Below are positions 55,139 to 64,000 of a stretch of 64,000 bases of DNA, piece after piece. The stretch comes from Lithobates sylvaticus (Eukaryota; Chordata; Amphibia; Anura; Ranidae), in NCBI GenBank assembly GCA_028564925.1, contig CM053030.1, forward strand, positions 374,451,445 through 374,515,444, written 5' to 3'. The notes beneath the pieces were generated by a model, which ran no database searches, was not told where the DNA came from, and saw only the letters and a program-made list of their open reading frames with translations. Position 1 is the first letter of the stretch, and the number at the start of each line of letters is the position of its first letter. A program made the translations under genes and the position numbers.

Positions 55139-55647
55139 TGTAACCTGGGGGACAGGTAGCAGGTACAAAGCTCCCTGGGATGAGCTGTTTATTTAGGCAC
55201 AGATACCAAATCCACTTGAGGTAGTGAAAACAGTGCTGGGTTTATTTGATTTAAATACAAGTCCATACACAGGTGCTGCACATTCTTCCAGAAAACATAC
55301 CAGAACAGAAATAACAAAACAAAAGTCCTAGCCGTGTCTCGGCTCTAACTATACCATACACTGGCCCTCACTACCAGGCTGAGCAAGCCTACCGCTTGTC
55401 AGTTTCTGTATAGAGTTTTAAAGCGTTTTACCAACCTTTAGCTCCTCACAAACCATCCATGTCTGTGTGTCCCAGGCAGAGAGCAAAGGCTGTCTGCTCA
55501 GGTGAGCTTAAATTAGCCTGGGGAAGAGGACTAAGATCCGAACTGGATCATGTATCAGAGACCTCTGAATGTGTATGAGAGGAGCCTGGGAGATGTATAA
55601 ATCCCGAACAAGACTTCTCCTGGCTCCCTCTGGGACGCTCTGCTACA
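55139..55647 (-). repeat. 5' LTR of the Ty3 element
   Basis: 509 bp, TGTAACCTGGGGGAC to CGCTCTGCTACA in plus orientation; partner of 45493-46001. Adjacent on its internal side, the minus strand reads TATGGTGGAGTTCAGCGGG, the likely primer-binding site. I could not match the tRNA. Confidence 0.9.
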
Positions 55648-55847
55648 GCACATTGACTTTTTCTGTTATTTTGTCCGATTTGTTGTTTGCTTCACAACTA
55701 AAAAAAAATAAAAAATCTTTAAAGTTGTGGGCATGTTTTGTAAATTAAATGATGCAAATCCTCAAACAATCCATGTTAATTCCAGGCTGTGAGGCAACAA
55801 AACACGAAAAATGCCAAGGGAAGTGAATACTTTTGCAAGGCACTGTA

Positions 55848-57194
55848 AATGTGATTGCATGCTGTAACCATAGCATGCTTTTACCAGTACATTTCAAATA
55901 ATAATAGAATGGTTAGCAAGGAGACTTTTTCAGCAGGGCTGCAGAGGGAATTGATTCTTATAGATTACAGTTGCAAACTACCAGTCTAAATAAGAACAAC
56001 AGACTTTAAAATGATATCACAGAGCTTCTGACACTTCCGATAGCAGCAGGATACCATACTCTTTCTGCCTGATGCTGTAGTATTCTTATGGAATGACAGC
56101 AGGAAAAGAACCCCATAGGGATATAGAAATACAGCTTTCAAGAAAGAATTTCAAAATGAATTTGGGAAAATAAGCCAATTATTTTTTCGAAAGTGGAAGG
56201 ACCCCACATAATAGCCTGGTTGGATGGCAAACAATTTTGTAATCTGCCAACTACAGCTTTTTTTTAAGTAAAACTCCAGTTGGGTATACATTGCTGTTAG
56301 TGGATAGTAGGACCTAGGACGTTAAACTGCTAATCAAAGTGGTCGATGTAAGGAAAATGTTTCCTAGCATAGAAGAGTCTTGTATAAGTTCAGAATTGGC
56401 ATTCAGTTTTCAAAGAACACATCAAGGGGTCCTGAGACTCACTCTCTAAAATTGTATCTATCTCGCTAAATCTTGAGTTGAATTAATAATATAAAAATAT
56501 ACCATTATTGCACAAATAGTCACTGTCCTGATATTATAACTAATGATACATGTATACTCTAGTAACCAATTAATCAAATAAAAAAAAGACTGATATCCAT
56601 GGATTTTAAGCTCTCATAACTCCTGCAGCTTTCGTCCAGGGGAAGGTAAAACAAAGCTTCTTGGCTAATTTTTTTTCCCACACAGAGGGAATAGTAATTA
56701 ATTCCTGACAGTCGGATTAATTCCCTCATTCCCTTGATCAAAATAATCTGTCAGCCTTTAGCAATTATAACCAAAGATATAACATTAGTTCTCTATACCC
56801 AACACAGCATTAAAGCTGAAGTTTAGTACTTTTTTTTCTTGAGATACGACACCCTACACATTAGTTAGTTTAATGATGTGTATTCCATTATCTGAAGTCG
56901 GCTTCTGCTAAAAATCATCCCCACAGTGTCTTCTTCACAGTTGCTAGATACTGCCCAGAGGTTGTCTTCTGATACTGTGAAGGTTAACAGCAGCAGCTGC
57001 TACTGAGAAAAGTTGCACCACTCACCTGCCCACTCTGCCATTTTTTAGCAGAAGAAGCCACCTGTAGGTGTAATAGTTTCCGCCCCTCTTGGCTAATTGT
57101 TAAGCTTTTGGTAAAAAAAAGAGCATGTTTAGCTAGGCACTGCCCTCGAGGAACATGTACAATTGCACAAAATATTTTTAAATATACAATTTTT
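55848..57194. other. No gene seen; intergenic
   Basis: AT-rich sequence without coding features. A MITE edge (TTAAAGCTGAAGTTTAG) lies near 56810. The family 1 Tc1 relic that ends at 44037 does not resume here. Confidence 0.4.
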
Positions 57195-57449
57195 TTAACC
57201 ACTTAAGGACCGAGCCTCTTTCTGAGATTTGTTGTTTACAAGTTAAAAACATTTTTTTTTTGCTCGAAAAATACTCAGAACCCCCAAACATTTTTAGCCC
57301 TTTTAGCCTCTATTCACCCTAGAGAATAAAATGGCGGTCGCTGCAATACTTTCTGTCACACCGTATTTGCGCAGCGGTCTACATACAATACACTTTTTTT
57401 AATTAAAAAAATAAGAAAACAGTAAAGTTAGCCCAATTTTTTTTTATGT

Positions 57450-57748
57450 AGCACCAACACTTTTCTAAAGTGTGCGCTATGCTGTAAATTTAGTTTTTTC
57501 AGAACTGTAACTGAGTTCTGGGTGTTAATTGTTCTAGGTTTTTACTTTGGCATCAGTTTGGCTGGGCTGTACTAGAGTTCTGCCTGGTCATAGGTGAAGT
57601 GAGCACCTGTGACAGGTTGAGAACGCAGTCTGGTTGGACGCATTAGGTACCAATCTTTCTCTGAGCCAATCAGTGGGCGCGTCTGGCCCGCTGGGAAGGG
57701 ATAATTAAGATGCTGGAGTCACGTGTTCAGGGTTCGGCTTGCTCTCTT
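57450..57748 (+). mobile_element. LTR fragment related to the solo LTR at 7552
   Basis: It begins TGTAGCACCAACACTTTTCT and follows the 7552 LTR through CAGTTTGGCTGGGCTGTACT, TTCTGCCTGGTCAT and GAGCCAATCAGTGGGCGCG to GTTCAGGGTTCGGC. It then stops at the foldback tip. Only the first quarter or so is present, more diverged from 7552 than either nested insertion is from its relatives. Confidence 0.65.
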
Positions 57749-58977
57749 TTGCTGCATACACACGATCGGACTAGAGTCCGCCGGACAATCCGACCGTGTG
57801 TGGGGCTCCGGCGGACTTTTTGTTCCCAAATGTCCGGCGGACTTAGTTTGAAGTTTTGACTTAAAATTGTCTGCCGGACTCGGGAGTCCGGCAGACAATC
57901 CCACTGTCTGTGTGCTAGTCCGCGGGACTTTTGAAATGAACGGACTTGCCGTCACACGTTGTAAAGTCCGTTCATTTTGAACGTGACTCCAGGTAGATGG
58001 GACTAGCGAAGGAAGTCAATGCCACCGCCTCGATCGGCGACATTGACACCTCGCTAGCCCCGTCACCTGGTATGGATTTTAAGGGGAATCCCTATGCTGA
58101 AAAAACGGCGTGGGGATTCCCCCCAAATCCATATCAGACCCTTATCCGAGCACGCAGTCCGGCCGGTCAGGAAAGGGGTGGGGACGAGCGAGCGCACCCC
58201 CCCTCCTGAGCCGTACCAGGCCGCGTGCCCTCAACGTGGGGGGTGCCCTGGGGAAAGGGGGGCTCTGCGGCCCCCCCACCCCAAAGCACCTTGTCCCTAT
58301 GTTGATGAGGACAAGGGCCTCTTCCCGACAACCCTGGCCGTTGGTTGTCGGGGTCTGCGGGCGGGGGGCTTATCGGAATCCGGGAGCCCCCTTTAATAAG
58401 GGGGCCCCCAGATCCCGGCCCCCCACCCTATGTGAATGAGTATGGGGTACGATGTACCCCTACCCATTCACCTAAGGGAAAAAAAGTGTAAATAAAAAAC
58501 AACACAATTTTTTAAAATACTTTATTGCACAGCTCCGGGGGTTTCTTTCGTCTTGGGGGGTGTTCTCGCCGGACTCCTAGCGGAGGAGCCCGGCTTTCTC
58601 CTTCGTCACCGCCGTCGTTTGGGGGTCTTGCTCCGACTTCGGGGGTCTTGTCCCGCTCTCCTGTTCTTCTTGCCGGGCCTCCGCTTTCTTCTTCCAGCTC
58701 TTTTAATAGCGGTGGCCCGGGCTTTTGTCGCCGACGCTGTCGCCTTTTGCTTCTGCTTCTGCTTCTTCTGCTTCTGCTTCTTGTACTTCTTTCTTCTTTC
58801 GATGTTGACTCGTCGCTGTCTCCTCTTCCAATGGCTCAGACGTGTTGCGGGGCCAGTTATATAGGGACAAGGGGCAGGGCCACCGGCTCATGTCACATGG
58901 TGACCCCGCCCCCTTATGATGTCACAGTCTCGGAGGATGCTGGGACTGTGACATCATATGGGGGCGGGGTCACCATG
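57749..58977. mobile_element. Foldback element, copy C (left arm and centre)
   Basis: The left tip TGCATACACACGATCGGACT leads through AAGTCCG-type words, the GCACGCAGTCCGG and ATGTTGATGAGGACAAGGGC blocks, a poly(A) signal, a transcribed module and a TATA box to the centre (58918-58952). It ends abruptly at GGGGTCACCATG, so the right arm is gone. It is a diverged subfamily: the transcribed module differs much from copies A, B and D, yet the TATA box and AATAAA are kept. Confidence 0.8.
58521..58864 (-). other. Predicted transcription unit, copy C
   Basis: On the minus strand, the TATA box is CTATATAA (58857-58864) and AATAAA lies at 58521-58526, followed by A/T-rich sequence with a GTGTTG word. 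The module has GAAGAAGTACAAGAAGC-type purine tracts in place of the GAAGAACAAG tract of the other copies. Confidence 0.45.
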
Positions 58978-59369
58978 CTGAAAGCTGAAAATTGGCTTGG
59001 GCAAGAAGGTGTCTGAAGTATTGAAGTGAAGTGGTATTGAATTGCAATTAAAAAAAATAAAAATTGTCGTTTAAAAAAATAAAAATTGACCCTTTAAGAG
59101 CTATGGGCGGAAGTGACGTTTTGACGTCGCTTCCGCCCTGCAGTGATATGGAGACGGGTGGAGGCCATCTTTCTCTCACTCGTCTCCATACCCAGGCAGG
59201 GGACAGATGCAATCGGGCGAATCTGCCGCAGAGACCACTTTTATCTTAAACCGGACCGCTCACTGAAGACGAGGATACCGGGCTATGGCAGCTAGCTGCT
59301 GCCATAACAACGATATCCTCCTTCAAAGTACCAACGTATAACGACGGTGGGCGGTCCGGAAGTGGTTAA

Positions 59370-60249
59370 ATAAGGCTTAGAGGGCAACATTAAGGATACA
59401 AAAGTGGCATTTAAAAAAACTGTTGCCACTAATTGACAGTTTTAGTCTCCAGGAGGAGGGTCTGGTCTAGAATTTGTTGGTGCCCTCGCTTTTTTTTTGT
59501 ATGGGTTCCCTCTTAAAAAGCATACCAGACCTATACGTAGGATATGGGGAACCCATGCAATTTTCTTTTTTGCATAGGAGCCTCCTTAAAAATAACATAC
59601 CAGACCCTTATTCAGGAATGCAGCCTGGGTGGCCAGAAAAGGAGATGGCAACCAGCATGCTCCAGGTTCTTCATTAGTAATGGTTTAAAATATTCAGTTG
59701 GATAAAAAATGTAACATTTGCATGGAATGTAATACATGCAAGATAACAGCAATTTTGAACGTGTTGCAGATATGCCAGCTCTCACAATGCTTTTCATCAC
59801 TCTTCACATCTCCTATTTCATATTCATTTACAGGTGGGCTGAGGAGGTTTACAATGACTGTGCTAGGTTACAGAGCTCCTAGCAGCTTATTAACAGCTTT
59901 ATTCCCTTATTCTCACTAGACTTTTATGAGCCTCGTCTATATGGGTGTCTAACAGATCTCTTTTATATCTTCTTCTAACTGGCTTTAGGAGCCCATGAGT
60001 GAAAACAGAGCTAATGGAAAAATACTTATAAAGGCAAGTAAATTAACCAGTTCAGCTCTTGCACTTGTATGTTCCTTATGTATGAGAACAATCTTTACTA
60101 TGGGCCTGTATATTTGTTGCTAATTTTGTCATTGATTAACCGATTGCCAACCTCCTCACCTACAAGTACGGCGGCAAATCGGCTTTGCTGCGCTGGGTCA
60201 TGTATCTGGTATGTGATCTGCGCACACTGCCTTGGCTGACCAACAGGTG
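59370..60249. repeat. Relic of the shared arm module; otherwise intergenic
   Basis: At 59450-59680 are GGGTTCCCTC, CATACCAGACCTATACG, ACATACCAGACCCTTATTC and CAGCCTGGGTGGCCAG, a decayed copy of the outer arm of the hAT-type palindrome. Positions 60130-60249 look like a TTAA-family scrap (ATTAACCGATTGCCAACC). No gene. Confidence 0.45.
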
Positions 60250-60339
60250 CCCTGGAGGATGCTGGGACTGTGACATCACAGGGGGGCGGGGTCACCATGT
60301 GACATGAGCATGTGACCCTGTCCCCTTGTCCCTATATAA
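60250..60339 (+). promoter_or_regulatory. Predicted promoter, copy D
   Basis: GC box GGGGGGCGGGG, two CATGTGAC sites and TATA box CTATATAA (60332-60339), as in copies A and B. The left half of the central palindrome is missing, so only the rightward promoter remains. Confidence 0.6.
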
Positions 60340-60630
60340 GTCCCAGCACAGCGCGGCTCTGGCATTCCGGCCAGAGACAGCGACGGGTCAACATCGGAAG
60401 AAGAAGAAGAAGAAGAAGGCAGCGCCGGCGGCGCGGAAAATGACGACCGCGGCAAGAACAGAAGAGACCCCGGAAGACCCCCGAAGGCGGATCGAGACCC
60501 CCAGACGACGGCGTCGACGACGAAGAAGGTAGCCGGCCTCCTCCGCTTGGTAAAAGAGCTAGGTAAATGGCGGAGGAGTCCGGCGAGAAGCCCCCAAGAC
60601 GGAAGAAGACCCCCGGAGCAGTGCAATAAA
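60332..60630 (+). other. Predicted transcription unit, copy D
   Basis: From the TATA box to AATAAA (60625-60630) is about 300 bases, with a GAAGAAGAAGAAGAAG tract and a donor-like AAGGTAGCC. A GTGTGTTTTTTT element follows the AATAAA. The arrangement is identical to the right arm of copy B. Confidence 0.5.
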
Positions 60631-61320
60631 ATAATTTTTCAAAATTGTGTGTTTTTTTACTTTACATTTTACACCTTAGGTGAATGGGTAGGGGTACATC
60701 GTACCCCATACTCATTCACATAGGGGGTGGGGGGCCGGGATCTGGGGGCCCCCTTATAAAAGATTCCGATAAGCCCCCCGCCTGCAGATCCCGACAACCA
60801 ACGGCCAGGGTTGTCGGGAAGAGGCCCTTGTCCTCATCAACATGGTGACAAGGTGCTTGAGGGGGGGGCACTCGCTCGTCCCCACCCCTTTCCTGGCCTG
60901 CGTGCTCGGATAAGGGTCTGAGATGGATTTGGGGGGGACCCCCACGCCGTTTTTTTCGGCGTGGGGAGTCCCTTTAAATCCATGCCAGGTGACGGGGCTA
61001 GCACGGGAGCATTCACTGCCTACGCTAGCTACGTCTACCTGAAGTTACGTTCTAAATAAACGGACTGCTCCGTGTGTGGGCAAGTCCGTTCATTTTTAAA
61101 AGTCCCGCGGACTTTTTTGAGGGGATTGTCCGCCGGAGAAGTCTGGGCGTGTGTGGGCAAGTCACATGCTCGGAAGTCCGGGCGTGTGTGGGGAAGTCCC
61201 GGCGGACAATCCGCCGGACTGGGTCCGGCGGACAAAGTCCGAACGTGTGTACGCGGCATTAGTGTACCCCCCCAGCCAGCGTCAGCTAGTATCAGATTGC
61301 CTGTCATATTATCAAAGTCC

Positions 61321-61695
61321 CATAGCTCCCAACTGTCCCTGATTTCGAGGGACTGCCCCTCACTTGGAACAAATTCCCTCTGTCTCTCTTTCCTCCTCAT
61401 TTGTTCCTCGTTTTGGTCTAATCTATAAATAGATGTATATAAAATGCACTATTTATCTTTAAAAAAGTGTTTCCCAGTGCTAAACCTTTCATCCAATTTC
61501 TAAATGGATGCATTTGTGAATTTCAAAAGACAGTATATAGGAATAGTAGTGGCAAAAAAGCACTTGTGGGTTTATTTATCATTTTTTTTTGTATAAATAT
61601 CCTTTAAGAGGGGCGTGGCAGGGGGTGTGTCCTATCCCTACATACTTTTGCTAATAGGTGTCCCTCATTCCCATCTCAAAAAGTTGGGAAGTATG
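61321..61695. mobile_element. CATACCTCCCAA-type MITE, copy 2
   Basis: Ends CATAGCTCCCAACTG and AGTTGGGAAGTATG. The interior matches 39461-39826, including TGATTTCGAGGGACTG and AAGTGTTTCCCAGTGCTAAA. Confidence 0.8.
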
Positions 61696-61699
61696 CAAT

Positions 61700-62075
61700 C
61701 CCATATAAGTCGCTGATCACTTTCATTACTAGTATAAAAAAGAAAATGAATACAAATTCCAGTATCTACACCAAACACTATAACTTTCATGCAAATCAAA
61801 TAATATATACTTATTGGGAGTTTTTTTTCTTTTTAGCAAAGACATGTAGCAGAATACATCTTGACCTAAATGCATGAACAAATTCGATTTTTAACATTTT
61901 TCATTGGATATGTTTTATAGCAGAAAATGAAACATATTTTCTTTTCAAACTTTTTTGTCTTTTTTTGTTTATAGCGCAAAAAATAAAAAAAAACCTAGTA
62001 GTGATCAATTACCCCTAAAAGAAACCTTTATTTGTGTGAGAAAAAAAAGACATAAATTTAATTTGTGTACAGTAA
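61700..62075. repeat. TTAA-family right-half fragment
   Basis: Holds AATATATACTTATTGGGAG, GACATGTAGCAGAATACATC, TTTATAGCGCAAAAAATAAA and CCCCTAAAAGAAACC, the usual right-half sequence, without the final end. Confidence 0.55.
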
Positions 62076-62198
62076 TTCCGATCGTCTGTAGCAATTCCGA
62101 CACGCATGCGTGACCATGTGTATGCAAGACAAGCTTGAGCGGAATTCCATCCAAGATTTTTCTGACGGAAAATCCGCTCGTGTGTACGCTGCATTACT
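62076..62198. mobile_element. Short remnant of the TA-flanked MITE family
   Basis: TAATTCCGATCGTCTGTAGC on the left and CGCTCGTGTGTACGCTGCAT on the right, with GCATGCGTGACCATG and GACAAGCTTGAGCGG between. Internally deleted to about 120 bp. Confidence 0.65.
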
Positions 62199-62199
62199 G

Positions 62200-62690
62200 T
62201 GAAGAAGCCTTTCCATATGTAAAGGTTAAATCTCTTTTTCTCCAGACGTGCCCCCGTGTCCTCTGTGATGATCTGAAAGTGAATATCTCTACAAGTTCAC
62301 TATATGGACCCCTTATGTATTTATACATGATCATATCCCCCTTAAACTCCTCTTCTCAAGAGAGAATAAATTCAGTTCCTCTAATCTTTCCTCATAGCTG
62401 AGCTCCTCCATGCCTCTTATCAGTTTGGTTGCCCTTCTTTGCACTTTCTCCAGTTATTTCCAATACTCCTTTTGTGAATTGGTGCCCAAAACTGAACTGC
62501 ATATTCCAGATGAGGTCTTACTAATGATTTGTACAGGGGCAAAATGATTCTCTCTGCCTGGAGTCCATACCTCTATTAATACAAGAAAGGATTTTGCTTG
62601 CTTTAGTAACTGCAGCTTGGGCATGCTATAATGCTTTAGCACCATCACACTCTCTGTCAACAAGGTCCCCTTTCACATTCACTTTGAGGT
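62200..62690 (-). pseudogene. CR1/L2-type LINE ORF2 C-terminal relic
   Basis: On the minus strand the sequence encodes, in shifting frames, words of the conserved end of CR1/L2/jockey-like ORF2: [16 protein letters not shown], a [10 protein letters not shown]-type segment, LFSLEKR and a GHV-type block near 62250. These follow the RT palm in this family. Several frame changes and stops break it. The 5' portion is missing and no 3' tail is visible, so it is old and truncated at both ends. Confidence 0.7.
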
Positions 62691-64000
62691 CACTAAGCAC
62701 TTAGAGTGCTGAGACAAACTATTTACCACTGACGGGGTGTGCTTACAATGATCAGCTTTTATTTTTTCATGTAAAATTCTTATCCCAAAGGAAAAAAACT
62801 GTTGCTGTAACTGCTTGTGTAACTGCAGTGTGAGCTGGAGTTTAGCTTCAATTTGTCAGTGTCCCCAAATCTACTAGTCCTTGTACTCGGGTACAGCTTC
62901 CTCATCCGCAGACAGAACACTAAGCAGCACAGTAATGATGTCAACACATCTCACGCCAAGTCTTGTAAGACTAGTGGTCAGAGGCATAAATGATACCGAA
63001 GTGCTGCTATTTTCCAAAGTGAAATTCAATACGAAATGTACAAAATTAAGCAATTTTTAAGGCTATTGCTTAGGCTTATTTAACATTTCTAAATGGTTCC
63101 TATGTACTGTATATATTTTGAGTTTAGGTCCACATAATGCTTTTATCAAGTATACCTTTTTAACAAATACCCTGTTGCATCTTTCAGTATAAGCCGACAA
63201 ATATTAGCATGGAGAACTGTGCCCAAGAACCTTGTACCTTGTAACTTGTTTCTGGGGAACCTTGAACTACTTGCTCTTCCTACTCCTACTCAGGCCATGC
63301 CTGTGCACTTCCTGTATGCCAGGTTATTGTGCTGTCTCCTGACAATATCTTGCTCCTTTGCATACCTGCAGCTGTCCTTCTCTCTACTACCATTTGTTAC
63401 CGACCTTTGGCTTGTTCCTTGACTACGTTTCCACTTGATCCCAACCTGCAACCACTTGTTACTGACCTTTGGCTTATTTACGGACTACTCTTCTGCTGGA
63501 TCCTTACATGCTATATCTGTTACTGGACCCCGGCTTGCTCACCTTCTGGTGGGGCTATCCTAAGGGCTGCAACCAGGAACTAACGTGCAGCAAAGCCCAT
63601 CCCCACTGTTAGGGTCTCTGATGAATACCAGTTAGTGCTTAGCTCATGCACCCTGGGAGAGCCTGCATCATCTGCCAGGGTGACCTGCTTGTGTAGTTTA
63701 TTCAGCTGGTCAGTGGGAGCCTCTCTACTGGTTTAGCTACTGGTTTCCAAACCTGACCAGTGACAACTCCAGTTTACATTATTAAGCTTTTTTCCCATTT
63801 TTTGTATCTGACATTTCCATTTTCTCATACTCAGAAACAAATAATGTTTGTCCTGTCTTTGAGTGGTCAACCATCATCGGATTGCCAGGTTACACCGTTA
63901 CTTTTTTTTGTTATATTCCAGTCTTAACCTCCATACGTCCAGCCATTGCAACTAGACAGCCAGACTAATCATAGCACTCACCAATGTAAACAGTGTAGTA
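62691..64000. other. No gene seen; possible LTR-like stretch
   Basis: 63370-63600 repeats TTGTTAC(C/T)GACCTTTGGCTT words and ends near GTTACTGGACCCCGGCTTGC, a style seen in frog LTRs, but no TG...CA ends or target repeats are visible. The rest is unassigned. Confidence 0.3.

Larger units (their letters stand above)
45493..55647 (-). mobile_element. Ty3/gypsy retrotransposon of Gmr1 type, fossil
   Basis: LTR retrotransposon on the minus strand, 10,155 bp including a 4.7 kb DNA element inside it. Two 509-bp LTRs with TG...CA ends are flanked by a 4-base duplication GCAC (45489-45492 and 55648-55651). A purine tract, AAGGGGGGAGGAT on the minus strand, abuts the left LTR, and a TGGTGGAGTTCAG primer-site candidate follows the right LTR. 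Parts in minus-strand order are gag, protease, integrase, reverse transcriptase, RNase H; integrase before RT is the Gmr1 arrangement. By eye the LTRs differ at about 8 sites of 509, so the insertion is fairly young. It is broken by the insertion and by about two or three further interruptions. Confidence 0.88.
44038..55845 (+). mobile_element. Tc1-like transposon, family 2, split by a Ty3 element
   Basis: Ends CAGTGCCTTGCAAAAGTATT (44038) and AATACTTTTGCAAGGCACTG (55845) are inverted and flanked by TA (44036-44037 and 55846-55847). Setting aside the Ty3 insertion at 45493-55647, it is about 1.65 kb, normal for Tc1. A C-run of about 20 bases lies near the left end (44055). The insertion falls after the transposase gene, in the 3' flank. 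Confidence 0.9.
57199..59365. mobile_element. TTAA-flanked element carrying nested fragments
   Basis: TTAA at 57195-57198 and 59366-59369 flank ends CCACTTAAGGACCGAG and GCGGTCCGGAAGTGG. Own sequence occupies 57199-57449 and about 58978-59365, the latter with TGACGTTTTGACGTC and GGAGACGGGTGG/CTCGTCTCC hairpins. An LTR fragment and foldback copy C fill the middle. The CTGAAAGCTGAAAATTGG block at 58978 is the family's usual right-half marker. Confidence 0.65.
60250..61259. mobile_element. Foldback element, copy D (centre and right arm)
   Basis: It starts in the centre (CCTGGAGGATGCTGGGACTG) and runs through promoter, transcribed module, poly(A) signal and arm blocks to the right tip TGTGTACGCGGCAT, with TA at 61260-61261. 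The left arm is absent. The outer arm carries several GTGTGGGCAAGTCC-type words. It is closer to copies A and B than to C, so C and D are not halves of one element. Confidence 0.8.

Noticed and set aside
57749-61259. Foldback copies C and D as two halves of one split element
   Set aside because: They overlap in the centre, belong to differently diverged subfamilies, and C lies inside another TTAA element while D lies outside it.

Overview
The window looks like intergenic DNA of a large vertebrate genome, most likely an anuran amphibian and probably a true frog. The evidence is a dense, nested load of Tc1/mariner, hAT-like and TTAA-flanked DNA elements, an L1/Tx1-type LINE, a CR1/L2-type LINE and Ty3 elements, plus several MITE types I know from frog genomes. 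No complete host protein gene, tRNA or rRNA is visible. The only host-gene candidate is a short spliced-looking exon at 22.44-22.56 kb.

Layout: 0-1.6 kb is the right part of a long palindromic (foldback) element with its own promoter and poly(A) signal. 1.6-3.5 kb is the 3' end of an L1/Tx1-like LINE. 4.2-10.9 kb holds a mariner-type MITE, a solo LTR and a TA-flanked MITE in old sequence. 10.9-17.2 kb holds an uncharacterised two-copy repeat, an ATGG minisatellite and TTAA-family relics. 17.6-22.9 kb is rich in tandem repeats: an AT-rich palindrome, a 2.2 kb minisatellite split by a foldback, and three other minisatellites around the candidate exon. 23-24.9 kb has a Tc1-like relic and a CCAAT-rich MITE.

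25.1-31.7 kb is a nest. A TA-flanked mariner-type element was entered by a 2.85 kb hAT-type palindrome and by a 2.9 kb TA-flanked palindrome, and the latter was entered by an LTR element now reduced to a solo LTR. 32.3-42.8 kb is a run of MITEs. 42.8-55.8 kb is a second nest: one Tc1-like element abuts another, which holds a 10.2 kb Ty3 element of the Gmr1 type (integrase before reverse transcriptase), which holds a 4.7 kb TTAA-flanked element. 57.2-61.3 kb has two more copies of the promoter-bearing foldback, and 62.2-62.7 kb is a CR1/L2-type LINE relic.

The most unusual signal is the foldback family at 1, 28.1, 57.7 and 60.2 kb. Its palindrome centre looks like a divergent RNA polymerase II promoter (GC boxes, E-boxes, TATA boxes), and each arm ends a few hundred bases later in AATAAA plus a GU/U-rich stretch. 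A hAT-ended palindrome at 25.2 kb carries a related arm module, GC-box centre and paired poly(A) signals. The same cassette therefore appears inside two element types with different ends and target sites.
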